From assembly GCA_024685775.1 (NCBI GenBank), contig JAIKVL010000011.1:1-60681 (forward strand): a stretch of DNA of 60,681 bases, given 5' to 3'. Position 1 is the stretch's first letter. Each line of letters starts with the position of its first letter. Below the pieces are notes generated by a model, which did not search any database, was not told where the DNA came from, and saw nothing but the letters and a program-made list of their open reading frames with translations. Shown one piece after another: positions 1 to 15,000 of this stretch. Position numbers and translations under genes: made by a program. This DNA is from Clostridia bacterium. Its GTDB lineage: Bacteria > Bacillota > Clostridia > Christensenellales > CAG-1252.

Positions 1-3000
1 GCCATACCGTGGGCGCGCCCGTTAAAGGCGCTTCCGCCGATCTCGACGACGGGTAGTTCGTTGATGACGTTCGGGATGATCAGGTTCTTATGCGAAGAAT
101 TGCAGATATGATCGTTCAATCCCGTGATCTTGTAGCCGCTCTTTGTTTGCGAGCCGACGGTAAAGGTCGTGGACTCGATCTTGAAGCAGCCCCAAGTCGT
201 CCCGAGGTTGAAGGTAATGCCCTTTTCTTCGCAGTATTCGTCCAGTTCGCTCGCGGTCATACCGTAGACGATAAGTCTCGAATCGCAGCCGTCGAAGATA
301 TTCGTCCCGATGATCGGGTCGGAATTGACGTAGACCTCGCCGAGTTTTTGGACGTTACGGAACGCGTAGGAACCGATCGACTTGATCGTGGAAGGCAGGT
401 TGATCGTGCGGAGGTTCGCGTTTCCTTCGAAAGCCGCGTCGCCGATCTGCGTGACCTTCTTATTCTCGATGACGGACGGGACGATCAGACTTTCAACTCG
501 GACGGCGTCGTCCACGTATCTCTTGATCTTGATCTCGTTTCCGTTTACCGTCTCGTAGACGAAGTTTCTGAGGTCGGTAACGAGGACGTGTTCCAAACCG
601 TTCTCCTCGCAGTATTGCGCGAGGACGCCGTCCGACGCGCCGCTCGCATTCCTGTGATAGACGACGACGGGGAGATCCCCGAAGATCTTTTCGCCGAGGT
701 GATCGGGACTATTGAATCCAAAGTGGAAATAGACGCTTTCGAGACCGGATCCCGCAAAGGCGTACTTCCCGATGAAGTTATTCGACGTGCTGCTCGTGTC
801 GCCCGGGAGCTTCATATATTTCAAGCCCGTGCAATTCATAAAGGCGTACGCGCCGATCTTCGTTACGTTATTCAGATTCACGGTTTCGAGAAGCGTATTA
901 TTCGCGAAAGCATAATCGCCGATCTCCGTGCATTTATCCGGAAGCGTAAACTCGGTAACGGTATTGCTGCCGAGGAAGGCGACGAGCTTCAAGTTGCTGC
1001 CGTCTTTCAAGTACAAGCCGCCGCCCGAGAACGCATAGTCGGGATCGTTCTCGTTGATCTTATAAAGGACGTAATACTCGTTCGTGGCGTCGATACCGAC
1101 TTCCTGAATGCCGTTCGTGTTGAGGAGCGCGCCCGCGCCGATATCGTTTACGCACTTTCCGAAGGACGCTTTGGTGATACCCGAGCAACCTTCGAGCGCA
1201 AAGTCGTAAAGGACGCGAACGTGGCTGAGATTATCGAGATTACCGCCCGAATCGACCATCGACTGCACGGAATCGTACAGAGAGTTATCGTAGAAAGTCA
1301 TCTTGCCGTCTCTGTCCTTCTCGCCCGTGATCGTGCGTCCGTCGATCTTCGCCGTAAGTTTGCCGTAATAGCCTTGAGTCGATTTCGCGTAGTTACCGAG
1401 GGAAAGCGGATGCCCGGAGAGATATCCGAACGCGCTGCTTTCGAAGAATTGGAGCGCAATGGAAGTAAGCCCGCTACGATACACCGTCTTCTTCTTAATG
1501 AAATCATTGATCACCGTCAGGTTGAACTCGATATAGAACTTACCGTTTCCGTCCGCAGGCGAAATCGTGATGCCTTGGGTAACGATCGTCTCCGTCGAAG
1601 CGCCGATCTGATACTGGTAGAACATATTCAGATTCCCACCCTGCAAAAGTCCCGCCTGCGCGAGCTGGATCAAAGTGTAGCCGCCGTAAGTCGAGAAGAC
1701 TTGAGTGTTCGTTACGTTTTGGACGAGGCCCATCTGGCGGACTTCGTTCAGCGTCTTGGTCTGGTTCGCAAGGATCGTGTTCGTAACCGCGGCGTCGTAA
1801 TCATCCGGCGACAAAGCGATTTGATCCGCCGAAGCGACGATCTGAGCGACTCCGTAGAACGGGATGCGGACCCATGCGGTCTCATAGTAGGGTCTGACCG
1901 CAGCGTCTATATTTTCGACCCTCGCGCAATCCTCCTCTTTCGTGATCTGGATATCGAGAGCGGAATCGTACTTGATCTCGAAATCGCCCTCCGTCTTCGC
2001 CATGACCGAGTGAATCGCGACGTTATGCGTAAAGTCGGTGCGCTTGATCTGACTCAGCGTGTAGACTCTCCACGGCGCGTCGGGCGCGTCGGGATCGTTC
2101 TTCGTAACCGTCGTCGCATAAAGGATGCGGAGTTGACCCGTCATTTGCGAGAACTTCTCATTCTGCCAGTTGATCGAGACGGTACCCGTCGTTTCATTGT
2201 ACTTAAAGAATCCGGTGTTCGGGATCGCAAAGTAATTCTGATCGTTCGGATTCGTCGTGTTCAAAGACACTCTTCCTTGCGAAACGGGATTTTGTCCTTC
2301 CTCGTCCAAAGTGAAGTTTTCATACCAGAATCCGGTGACCGCACCGATCGTAAAGCGGACGTACATTTCACGCGTGTGGTGTCTATCGGAATAAAAACCT
2401 TTACCGATATGACTCGTGTAATATTGATGGATTCGGATGACGTACGTTCCCGGTTGCGTAAGTATTCCCGTCTTTAAGGGTCTGAACGTGTAGGTTCCGT
2501 CGGCGGGATTCTTGTTCCAAGAAAAGTTCGTCGTAAGCCATTGGTTGATAACCGCGTTATAGATGGAGCTGTCACCGCTGGGAGCTTGCCAAAGCGTCGT
2601 AAACGCGATGGAACTCGGATTATCGGAAACCTTTTGATGTTGGTATCCGGGCGCCGACGGGCTCAAATGATATAAGCCCAAATAGTTATACCACAACTTA
2701 CTATCCTCGGTCTTATTGAAATTGGTCGTGTTGTAATAATTCGTGCCGTCGTGCTCTTCCAAGTACGTGCCGTCGTACGGGAAGGTGAAGTTCTGCCCGT
2801 GGATCTCGAACGAACCGTTATCGAGAGCGACGCCCTCGGTCTTTTGGACGTTGATCGTTTCGTTCATATAGATGACCTCACCCTCGGCGTCGAGCTTATA
2901 GGCGTTGCAGCCTGCGTCGTCAATTTCGAGGTTGGCGCAACCCGCGAAGGCGCCGTTTCCGAGCTCGACCAAAGTTTCGGTCATCGTAAAGGTCGAGATC

Positions 3001-6000
3001 GCGCTGTACGCAAAGGCTTTTTCACCGACTTTTCTGAGGGACTTATATTCTTGCTCGGTAAAGAGCTCGCTGAGAGACGAGCAGCCGTAGAATGCGTACT
3101 CCTCGACGGTATGCAACGAGCCGACGAGACCGACTTTCGTTACGCCGTTGGTCGCCGTGTAGAGAAGCGACGTCAAGGACGAGCAGCCGTAGAACACATA
3201 ACTCGGGATATAGGAAGCCTTCGGCATCTTGACGGTGATAAGACCGCTGCATCCGTAGAAGATTCCTTCGGTCAAACTCAACACATTATTCGGAATAACG
3301 ACTTCCTTCAAGCTATGGCAGTTCATAAAGGCGTAGTTCCCGATGGTACGAACCGAGGACGGCATAACGATCTTTTCGAGCGAAACGCAGTTGCGGAACG
3401 CATTCGCACCGATATAGTAAACCGATTCGGGAATGCGGATCGTGCGGAGCGAGCTGCAATTATCGAAGAGCGTCGGATTGATAACGGTGATCGATTCGGG
3501 AAGAGTGACGTCTTCGAGAGTCGTCAATCCGCTGAACAGCGAATCCGCAAGCTCGTTTACAGTGACGCCGTCGATCGCATTCGGAATATTGATCGTCTTA
3601 TGGTTCGCGTTGCAGACGTGATCTTTAATGCTGTCGATGCGAATCCCGTTCTGCGTCACGGTATAGTTGAAGCAGTTGATCGAAGTGCAGGAGTTATAGC
3701 CGATGCCGCTCTCTCCGAAGTAATCGATCATATACTGCGTGGACGGACCGAACGCGCTGAAATTCCTTTCGGCGCCTTGCGAAACGCTCATCGTGTTATT
3801 GAAGATATTCTCGCCGAGCGAAGTCGCTGCGCCGAGGAAGTACGCCTCGTAGAGATTCTTACAACCGCTGAACGCGAGTTTTTCGACGACTTGCAAGCTG
3901 GACGGGAAGATCAGGTTCGTCAAATTCACGCAGTTCGAGAACGCGAGTTCGGAGATCTTCGACAAACCTTCGGGGAAGACGACGGAGGACATAAGCCTTC
4001 CGTCGAACGCGCCCTTGCCGATCGTGGAGACGCGGCGACCGTTGATAAATTGCGGAATGACGAGCGTGCTTCCGACCGGAGTCTGGAATCCGCCCGCAGC
4101 CACGGCTTTGATGCCTTTTATGACGACGGTATTGTCTTCATCCTCCAAGTACTCGTAATCGAAGCCGGTCACCTTATTCGCCGCGACGACGTTGATGTTC
4201 GTCCCGACCAACGTCGTGTAGACCACGGACGAAGAGGACGGCGCGTAGACGACGAGGTTCTTATTCAGACCGCTGAACGCGGAAGAGCTCAAAGAGTAGA
4301 CGTCTTCGAGGAAAGTAATGGAAAGCAGGTTCGCCGCGCCACTGAAAGCGGAATTCGAGATGTATCTCGCGTTACGGTTGACGTTCGCGGAGATGTCGCT
4401 TCTCGCGCACATATAGGCGTAAAGCGTCTTGAAGTCCGCGCTGTACAACGCGCCGTTATCGAGGGCGAAGTACTGGCTCGACTTGGTCTCGACGAAGGCG
4501 CCGCTTTCATCATAGTAGTAGAACGAAATATCGTTCAGCTTCTTCATTCCGACGAACGCGTTTTCGCTGATGCTCTTCACGGTGTACGGAATATAGAGCT
4601 TAACGACGGTCTTATTCCCGGTAAAGCTCGCGCCGGAGATCGAAGTTACGGTCTTTCCGTCGATCTTTTCGGGGATCACGATGCGGTTATGGCAATTCGG
4701 GCAAACGTGAGAAGCCAAGCCCGCAATACGGATCTCGTTTCCGTTAAAGACCGAGTACCTCAAACAGACGATCTCATCCAACCCCGCGACGACGAGTCCG
4801 CGCGTAAGCAACGACTCTCTGATCTCGGTCAGATTATCGGAGAGATAGACGGTCATGGAATCGTCCGCGCGCTCTTCGAAGCAGTCCTCCGAGAGGGAGA
4901 CCTCTTCGGAAGTCAGGAAGACCTCGGTCAAGGATTCGCAGGAATAGAACGCTTTGCTTCCGATATAGGACACGTTCTCGCCGATGAGGATGCTCGTCAG
5001 GTTCTTACAACCCGCAAACGCCGCCACGCCGACTTTCGTTACCGTCTGCGGAACGACGATGGTCAGGACGTCTTGGTTATGCGCGAACGCTCTGTCGCCG
5101 ATCGCGGTCACGCGAAGCCCGTTGATATACATCGGGACGACGACGTCGCCGTGATACTCGCAAACGTGCGATTGCAGACCCGTGACTTTGATCTCGCCCG
5201 CGACCATTCCTTCGGTCGTGGTCGTAAAGCAGGTGCTCGGGGTCAGGTTGCGGAAAGAGACGCCGCACTCGGTGCAGAAGAGTTCGAGCGCGCCTTCGGA
5301 GAGACCGCTGACGACGAGATTCGGAAGCGTGTTGCCGAACGCGCCGTCATCCACCGACGAGATCGCGCCGTAGACTTGGACGTCGATGAGCTGTTTCGCG
5401 CCGTAGAAAGCATTCGTGGAGATGCTGGAAACGCTCTGCGGAAGCGTGATGCTCTTCAAATGCGCCGCGCCGCTGAACGCGCTGTTTCCGACGACAACCA
5501 CGCCCGAAGACACCGTGTAACTTTCCGCTTTCGTTCCCGCGGGATACGCGACGAGGTTGGTCTTGCTCTTATTATAGAGGATTCCGTTCTCCGCAAGATA
5601 ACGGATGTTCTCTTCTTGGACGGTAAATTGGACCAAGTGGCTCGCGCCGCTGAACGCGCCCGTTCCGATCGAGAGGACGGATTTTCCGATCTCGATCTTT
5701 TCGACGGCGGATTCGAAGAGCGCGCCGGAAGCGATCTGCTTCGTATCCTCGTTGATCACGATCTCTTTCCCCGCGAGGGAATCGACGATCGCATAAAGGG
5801 TCTTAAAATCTTTGGAATAGACGAGTCCGTTCTCGACCGTCAAATACGGATTCTCATCGACGATCGTAAAGCTCGTCAGCGCGGTGCAGCCGTTGAAGGT
5901 TCCCGTCCCGATGCTCGAAACGTATTGCGAGATCGAGATCGATTTCAGATTCTTTCTGCCTTCGAACGCTCCGCTCTTGATCGCCATGACTTTCTTTCCG

Positions 6001-9000
6001 AGCATCAAAGGCGCGATCGTGATATCCGTGTGACCGTAGGGGCACTTATGGTTCTTTACTCCGTCGATGCGGACGTAAGACTCACCGAGCGCATTCATCA
6101 AAGTGGAAGTCAGGAAGCAGGTGTACGGCGTCCCGGTATTGAAGTTGATGGAACGCTCGTTTGCATACTTCGCGATTTCGTCGTTCGATTTCTCGGAATA
6201 GAGGATCAAAGTGGACTTCGCGGCGAGGAAGACTTTCTTTCCGCCGAAAGTCACGTCCGAAGTCTTGAAGACGACTTCATCCAAGGAAGCGCAGGACGCA
6301 AACGCGCTGTCGCCGATCGACTTCACGCTGTACGGGATCGCCATATACGCAAGCGAAGTACACGCTTCGAACGCGCTCTCGCCGATCTTCGAGATCGAAG
6401 TCGGGATGATGATCGACACGACTTTTTCGTTTCCTCTGAACGCGGAAGGCGCGATCTCGGTAACTTTTACGCCGTTGATAAACATCGGAATAACGACGTT
6501 GACGTGATCGCCGGAGCAACCTTCGTGACCCGAAGCGTTCAGCTTCGTGATGGAGATGCTGTCGATCGTCTCGTATTCATAGTCGAAGCAGGTCGCATCG
6601 TTCCACGAAACGTAAATAATGTTATGCCTCGTGCAGTAGCTTTCGAGGTACTGCCCTTTCGGCCCGAAGAGTTGCAACCCGATCATAAAGTTATCGAAAG
6701 CGGATTCGGCGATATAGCCGTGTTCGACTTCGGTCTCCATATCGGTGCAGAAATAGATCTCTTCGAGGTCTTCCATATTCTTGAACGCGCGATCGCCGAC
6801 GCGATAAACGTGATACGGCACGGTCAGGAAGCGGATCGTTTGGACGCCTTCAAAGGCGCGATCCAAGACGATCTGGACGTCCTCTTTGCTCTCGAACACG
6901 TTGGTCGCGAACGCGTTGAACATCGTGTGGAGGACGGTTCCTGTCTCACCGTACAATGCGCCGTCCTTCAAGTAATAATAACCGTTATTGACGAGTTCGA
7001 ACGTTTTAAGAGCGTTCAAATAGACGAACGCGCCTTTGCCGATCTCGTTTACGGTCGAAGAGATCGTAATGCTCGTCAGCATCGCGGAATTCTCGAACGC
7101 GCTCTCGCCGATCACTTCGGGTTCTTCGAGAATCAGGACGGAGGTCAAAGCGGAATCTTTGAACGCGTTGTCCGCGATTCCGTAGACCTTCGTGTTGTTA
7201 ATGAAGCTCGGCACGGTCAAAGTGCTGTGGTTGCCCTTCTTGACGAGCGCGCCGCCGATGTAATCCATCGTCGTCTCCTGCGCACACGCTTCTTCCTCGG
7301 CAAAGCCTTCGATGACGTAACCGTTCTCGGTCAAGTTGAGTTTCAGGCAATCCTTCGGAGTGTACATCACGAGAGTAACGACGTTCGTCATTTCCGCCGG
7401 ATGGTTGACGTAGCTCGTCGCGGGAGCGTAGACGGTCACCGTCCTTTCCTTGAACATCTCGCCGAAGATGTCTTTGACTGCTTCGACCGTTACTTCAAAC
7501 GAAGTCTTGATCGCTTCGTTCTCCGCAAGGATAAGAGTGATCGTGTACTTACCGGAGAGGTACTTATTGTACTGCGAAGCGTCTACGATGTAATCGGTGC
7601 TTTCGAGAAGGACTCTGCCGCCGTCCGAATAGGTCGCGTAGACGGTCAAACCTTCCGCGCGGAAATCGTCGCCCCACTTGAAGCTGTTCGTTCCGACGAA
7701 GACTTCGCGGGAAGTGGTTTCACGGCTGTAATAGACGAGTTCGGGATCGTAGACCTCGTTATAGATCTTATAATCGTTTCCGACCTTGACGTAAAGCGTG
7801 CCTTGGACGTAATTCTCCTCGGTGACGTCGGTCAGCTCTGTGTAGACGTGCGTGTAAAGCGCGGTCGTGGCAAGAAGCCCATTCAGGACGGCTTTATCCG
7901 CCGGCACTTTCTGGCAAGCGATGATATCTTCTTCTTTGACTTCGACGCCCGCGGGTTCTTTCGCGTCCACGCCGATCGAGATGCGGTTCTCGAAGAAAAT
8001 CTCTTCGAGCGCTTGCATATTCGCAAACGCGCAAGCTCCGATCTCGGACGCAGTCGAGATCTCGTCATTCGCACCGAGGTATTCGGGGATGCGAATATAT
8101 TCGAGTCTATCGTTTCCTTCAAACGCGTAGGACTCGATCGCGGTCACGCCCTGCGGGACGACGAACACGCCCGTTCCCGCGTTGCCGCCACCCGTCGCGA
8201 GATAGGTGTGGAGCAAGGTCATATCGTAAGAATACAGCGTAAAGTTATCGAAACGGAAGCTCGTGTTGCCCGAAGCGATAATGATCTCGTTCAGCCATTC
8301 GCAATCCGCAAACGCGCCCTCGCCGATCTCTGTGACTTCGGAAGTCAAGCGGATCTTCGTCAGGTGTTTGGAGCCCGCGAATGCGCCCGCCGCCACGCGC
8401 TTGACGCTGTCCGGCAGGAGGAAATCGGTAAAGTTCGCGCCGATCGCGGTCGGAGCGTTCAGCGGGAGATACGCCATAAGCGTCTTCTTATCGCTCGTGT
8501 AGACGATACCCGCGGCGTAACTGTTTTCATTCGCGACGACGATATAATTCGCGTTATCGTTGACGTAGATATTCTCGATATTGTATGCGCCCTTGATGAA
8601 TCCTTCTTCGATGAGGTCGATCGAGTAAAGGAGGGTCAGCATCTTGATCTCGACGCGGTTCTTAAAGGCGTCTTTGCCGATCGTGCGGATATCGTAACGA
8701 ACGCCGTCCTTGACGAGATACGGAGCGACGACGATCTCTTGATAACCGTAGCCGTAATCGAACGCGGGTTCCGCGCTCATCGCGACGATCTTCGCGACGC
8801 CTCTCTTCTCGCTCGTCTTCGTAAGTTCGTACTCGAAGGCGTCGTCTTCCGTCCAAGCGACGTAGCGGACGCGGGTCGTCGCATCGTCACCCTCGTAGTA
8901 ATTATCGATGAAGTACATTTGAACGGTGCTGTACTTCTCTTCGGGGATATTGCTCGCCCTGTCTTTTCCGCCCGGACCGTAGACGGTGATCTTACGGTCG

Positions 9001-12000
9001 ACTTCGATCTCGTCGATCTTGCCCATGATCCAGTTGCCCATCGCGTTCTTGGTCGGAGAGCTCTCGAAGTAGACGTAGGTCAGGTTCTTCATATCCTTGA
9101 AGGCGTAGTCGCCGATCGAGATGATCGTGTCGGGCAAGCGGACGCGCGAAGTCACCGTTCCTTCAAAGGCGCGCGCGCCGATATGGGTCATATCGTTGCC
9201 GCCCATAACGTTGACGTTTTCGAGGACGACCGCATCCTTCTTGTTGGAATAGAGATAGGTGTGGAGGAGGGAGCGATCTTTGTTGAAGAGCGCGCCGAGG
9301 GTCAGATCGAATTCGTACTGCTCGTTATCGTTATCGACCAAGATATCGCGGAGCGCGGTCGCGACGGAGAATGCGCCTTCTCCGATCTCGGTCAACGTCC
9401 TCGAAACGCCGACGACTTGGACGAAGTCGTTTCCGTACATCGCGCCCGGGAGAAGTTTTTCGACGCCGCGGAAAGTGATCGTCGAGGTTTCGAGATCGAC
9501 GACGGTGTCTTTGACTTCCTTATAGGAGACGACGATCTCGGTTTGGTTCGGATTCGCGGGCTGCTGATTCTCGGTGCCCTCGCTTCCTTCACTTCCTTCA
9601 CTTCCTTCGCTGCTTTCGCCGCTTTCATTACCTTCGCCTTCGCTTCCTTCGCCGCCTTGGCTCGGGTCGAGCGCAGGATCGATGCTCGGTCCGGGGATCG
9701 GCGAGGGAATCGGATTGCCTCCGCTCTGTTCGCCGCTCTGTTCGCCGCTCTGGGTCTCGCCTTGGTTGCCGCCTTGGCTTCCGCCGTTATTGACGGGGAC
9801 TTCGGTTTCGACCCTTTCGAGTTCGACGTTACCGAAGTTTACGTTCTTGAATTTGTTCGACGCGAGATAGGTGTGGACGACCGTCTTCGCCGCGTTGGAA
9901 TACAGGACGCCGTTCTCGAAGACGTAAGGCGTCGTGTTGCCGTTGATCGGGCTCGCGAGAAGCTCGATCTCGGTCAGGTTATCCATATCCGCAAACGCGC
10001 CGATACCGATGATCTGCATCGCGCCGGTCACGCTGATCTTCGAAGCCGAAGAACCGAGCAACGCATATTGCCCGAGTTCCGCGACGGACGCGCCCTTATA
10101 GAAGAGCGGCAAGACCAAAGTGTCGTGACCGCCCGAGGGGCAAGGCGCCGTCAGGTGATCGTTGATACCCGTGATCATATAACCGTCCGCATTCTTTTCG
10201 AAGGTGAAGCAGTCTTTATAGGTATAGCGCAAGACTTCGAATCCGAGGATCTCTTTGGCGTACACCGCAAGACCTTCCGCATCGCTTCCGATCGGCAAGC
10301 AGATCTTGAAGGACGCGGCGTTACGAATGTTCGTAAACGCAGTCGGGCTGAACGTCTTGATATAGGTCTCGAAATAGACGAGCGTCAGATTGACCGCGCT
10401 GTCGAAGGCGCCGTCTCTGACCGCGGAGACGTCATAGCTCGATCCGATGATCGCATAAGCGGCTTTCGCGCCCGCGGGATACGCGACGAGCGAGGCTTCC
10501 GACGGCTTTCCGGTCTCGGAATCGGTCGCGAGGATCTCAAAGAGCATTCCGATCGCGCTCGAATCGGGCGAAGAAGAGGAGACGAAAGCGATATTCTCGG
10601 GATCGACGTAAATGTTTTGCAACTGCAAGCATTGCTCGAACGCCCTGTCGCCGATGATCACGACGTCTTTACCGATCGTGATCGCGCGGAGCGATTCGCT
10701 TCCGTAGAACGCGCCCGTTCCGATTTCGGTGATGCCTTCGGGAACGGTATAAGCCACCGCGGTATTCTTCGCAGTGTAGACGATGATCTTCACCCTCTCG
10801 GATTGATCGTTCTTTCCGAAGAGGACGCCGTCTTCAAAGGTGAAGTACGGATTTTGCTCGCTGACGACGATCTCCGTCAATCTCGTGCATCCGCTGATCG
10901 CGCCGTTACCGATCGTGCGGACGCTGTCCGGCAAGGTCATACGGATGATCTCTTTATTGTTTTGGAGCGCGCCGTCGCCGATCTTAACGACCGTATACGA
11001 ATTCACGCCGGAGTAAACTTCGCTCGGAATCACGAGATCGTTGTGGCAATTGATACAGACGTGATCTTTGATCCCGATGATCGTGGCTTCGTTATTCATA
11101 AGATCGTAAGAATACTCGAAGCAGTTCTTGTCGTCGTCGAGCGAATCGAGGTAGACGACGTTGATATTGACTTCGCCCGTGCGGATCAACGCGCGGAAGT
11201 ATTCGTCGAGCGTAGTGCAATCGCTCGTGAAGTAGACGTTCAAAGGCTCGGGCTCGTTAAACGTCGCGAAAGTCCCGTTTACGAGTTCGAGATCCGCGGT
11301 AAAGTAGACTTCGCGGAGCGCCTTCGCGCTATGGAAAGCGTCGGGATCGATATGATTGACGTTCTTTCCGATGACGATGCTTTGCAACGCGCTGTTCAGG
11401 AAGGCTTCCGATCCGATCTTCGTAACGGAATTACCCGTGCGAACGCCCGTAAACAGATAGTAGTACTCTTGGTCGACTCGGTACTCTTCCGCAAGCGTGT
11501 AGTGAGCGCCGCTCGCGTCGTAGGTCCTCGCGTAGAACTTGCCGGGGACGAAGCTTTGCTCGGAAAGGATCGCGAGCTTATAGCCCTCTTCGTAGGATTC
11601 TTCCGCGAAGGCGCCCTCTTTGATGCCGACGACTTCGTGACCGCCGATATAGAGCGGGATATTGATGACCGGGTGGACGTGATAATTACCGCAGGAAAGA
11701 CCCGTCACGACGACGCCGCCTTCGACTTCCTCGGTCGCGAGACACTTCGTGATGTCCGCATAGAATTCCAAACCGGCGTAGATCGCCGCTTTTTCGAGGT
11801 TATAGCTGCCTTCGGGCGCGTAGATGGTCGCGGAGATATTTCCGACGTCACCGAAGATCTTCTCTCCGACTTCGACGTCGGACGTAAAGCGGATCTGCTC
11901 CAAAGAGGTCGCTTTCTTGAACGCCGCCTCGGAGACGGTGCGAACGGTCTCGGGGACTTCGTAGCTCTTTTCCTTATTGGTATAGAGATAAATATAGAGG

Positions 12001-15000
12001 TTGGTCTTATCCTTATTAAAGAGGACGCCCGCGTTGAACACGAAGTTCGGGTTCTGCTCGGAGACCGCGATCCTTTCGAGTTTGTCGCATCCGCGGAACG
12101 CGTCGGAAGCGATGGTCTCGACGGTGTCGTTCAAATAGAGGATCTCGACGTTGACCGCGCCGTCAAACGCGCCGTCCATGATCTCCACGACTCCGTCCGG
12201 AACGGTGTAGATCACGTCGGACGAGAGGCAGATGAACATCTTCTTGCCGTCCATGCTGAGGAGCGCGCCGTCCGTGTACTTATACGCGGGATTCTCTGTC
12301 GCGACGAAGACTTCTTTCAGCCCGGTGCAGCCGTAGAACGCGGCGGTTTCGATGTTCGTGATCGTGGCGGGGATGCTCAAAGAATAGATCTCGGTATGAT
12401 TCGCGAACGCGCCCGTCGCAATGCCGACGACTTTCAAGCCGAGCATATAGTCGGGGATATCGACGTTCGTGTGACCGGTCGCGCAATAGTGATCTTTCAA
12501 ACCGGTGATAATAAGGTTTCCTTCGACGTCTTTCGCATACTTAAAGCAAGTCGGCATCGTGCTGGCGTTGTAGGAAACGTTTTGATAGGTCAAAATATTC
12601 TTTTCGAGATTGCCGTCGGAAGGACCGAACGCATTGACGTGCTTATCGGTCGGGTACAGGATACGCGTTCCGATGGTCTCCAATTCGCCCTTGAAGTAAA
12701 TCTCGGTCAAGTTGTCGCAAAGGAGGAACGCGAAGGATCCGATCGTCTTAACGGAAGACGGGATCGTAATGCTCGCGATCGAGGGCATATACGCGAACGC
12801 GCTGACGCCGATCTCCTCGACGTTCTCGCCGATAACGATGTTCTTCACGTTCTCGTAATACGAGTGATTCGCGCTGTTGTAGAAGCAGGAATCACCGAGT
12901 TTCACGATGCGCAAACCGTTGATCTGATACGGGATGACGACGGTTTCTTCCGTTACGCCGAGATACTTCGAAATGTAAGCGGTGTTTTGATCGATCGGCA
13001 CGAAGTCGAACAAAGCGTCGTCCGTCCAAGGAACGAAGGTGATGTTGTTCGCGGCGCAGTACGCCTGAACGTTACTGCCCGACGGACCGTAGACGACGAG
13101 TTCTTCGTTCTGATCGTGAGAATCGAACGCGCCCTGCCCGATCGAGCTGCCCAGCGGAACGTCGTGATTGAAGTAGACCGAAGTCAGGCTCTTACAACCC
13201 TTGAACGCATTCGCGCCGATGTTTTGGATGCCTTCGGGGATGACGATCGAGGTCAACTTGATCGCGTTTTGGAACGCGCTGCGGCCGATCGTAAAGGTGT
13301 TTTTCGCAAACTTGACGGAGGTCAAGCCGGACGCGCCGTAGAAGGCTTTCGCTTCGATAATGAAGTCGGACGTGCCGTCTTCGAAGGTAACGCTGTAAAT
13401 CTTCGTTTGCGCTTCGAACGCGGATTGCTTTACGCCGACGACGTCGCACTCTTCCTCGCTGCCGTCCTCGTGGATCTTGACGTGCTTCGCGGGGATGTTT
13501 ACGAAGTTATGGCTGTTATTGCAGATATGCTGCGACTGACCGGTGACCATTTCGGTTCCCGCCGCCGCGCCGTCCGCGTATTCGATGCAATCGCCGTCGT
13601 TGCTCATCGCCGTCTTATAGCCGCGAGTGGAGTTATTGACTGCGTTGAAGAAGTCCGCCGCGGATTCGTCGAAATAGAAGGTAAGCGTTTTGAGTTCGAC
13701 GCCTTCGAATGCGTCGAGCGCGATATTCGCGAGATCCATATATCCGCCGAAGTAGACGCTGACAAGAGAGTTACAATTCTTGAACGCCTTCGACGCGATC
13801 GCCTGAACGGTCGCGGGGATATAGATGCTCGTCAAGCGGTTGATCTTGCCGCCCGTCTCCTCGCTGAACGCTTCTTCGCCGATCGTAACGACGCGCGCGC
13901 CGTTGATATAGGGCGGGATCGAGATGTAAAGGTTCTCCTCTTCCGATCCTGCGGGGAAGCGGACGCCGGTTTTAAGCCCCGTTACGGTGACTTCCGCCGA
14001 ATTGCCGCTCGTCTCGAAGCTCGAAGCGGAATAGCAGTTATTGAACTTAATGCCGTTATTGACCGCATACAAACCGAGGTTCTCGCCGTTCGGGCTGTAC
14101 ACGATGAGTTTCGAACAGCCGGTGAAGACTTCTCTTCCGAGCGCCGTTACGTCTTTTTCGACGTACAGCGAGGTCAACCCGACGTTTCCATAGAATGCGT
14201 AGTTACCGACGCTCTGCAAGCTGCCTTGGATGGTGACGCTGACGAGTCTGTTCGCGCCGTAGAAGGCGTTCGCTTCGATGACGGTAACGGTATCGGGGAT
14301 GACGACCCTTTCGAGCGCGGTGTTGCCGTAGAACGCGCTGTCGCCGATAATCTTAACGCCCGGATTGATCGTGTAATACTCTTGCTCGTTATAGCTGAGG
14401 TAAGTGATAAGCGTCGTTCCGCTCTTATTGTAAAGCGCGACGTTATCGGTGCTGAAATAGCGGTTCCCTTCCGGGATGACGATCTCGGTGAGATTCGTGC
14501 AACCGTTGAACGCGTCGGCGGAGATCGAAGAAACGCGACTGCCGATCGTGATCATACGGAGATTTTCCGCTCCGGCAAACGCGCCCGCGGCGATCTTGGT
14601 AACGGATTCGGGAACGACGTAATTTTCCGCAGGAGAAGCGGCGAAGTAGCTGATAAGCGTGTCGCCCGAACCGTTGAAGATGACGATGGATTGCATCACG
14701 CTATTGATCTCATCGGTGACGATCTTATAGAAAGCGTTGTTTTCCGCCGTCACGCGAGCGAGATTCGAGCAACCGCTGAACGCGGAATTACCGATTCTTC
14801 TGACGGAAGCGGGAATCGTGATCGAGACGATCTCGCGGTTATTGAGGAACGCGTTATCCGCGATCTCGGTGACGGGGAGACCATCGATCATATCGGGGAT
14901 CACGATATCCGAGTGACCGTACGCGCAGACGTGCGACTTCAAGCCGACGATGCGGATTTGATTGCCCGCGGCGTTCTTGGTGTAGACGAAGCAGCTCGTG

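Noticed and set aside
4689..4709. CPNCH and CINCH (near 11045) as cytochrome c heme sites
   Set aside because: The CxxCH match arises inside the H-x-C-x3-H block opening in only two blocks of an LRR protein, with no other heme-protein features.
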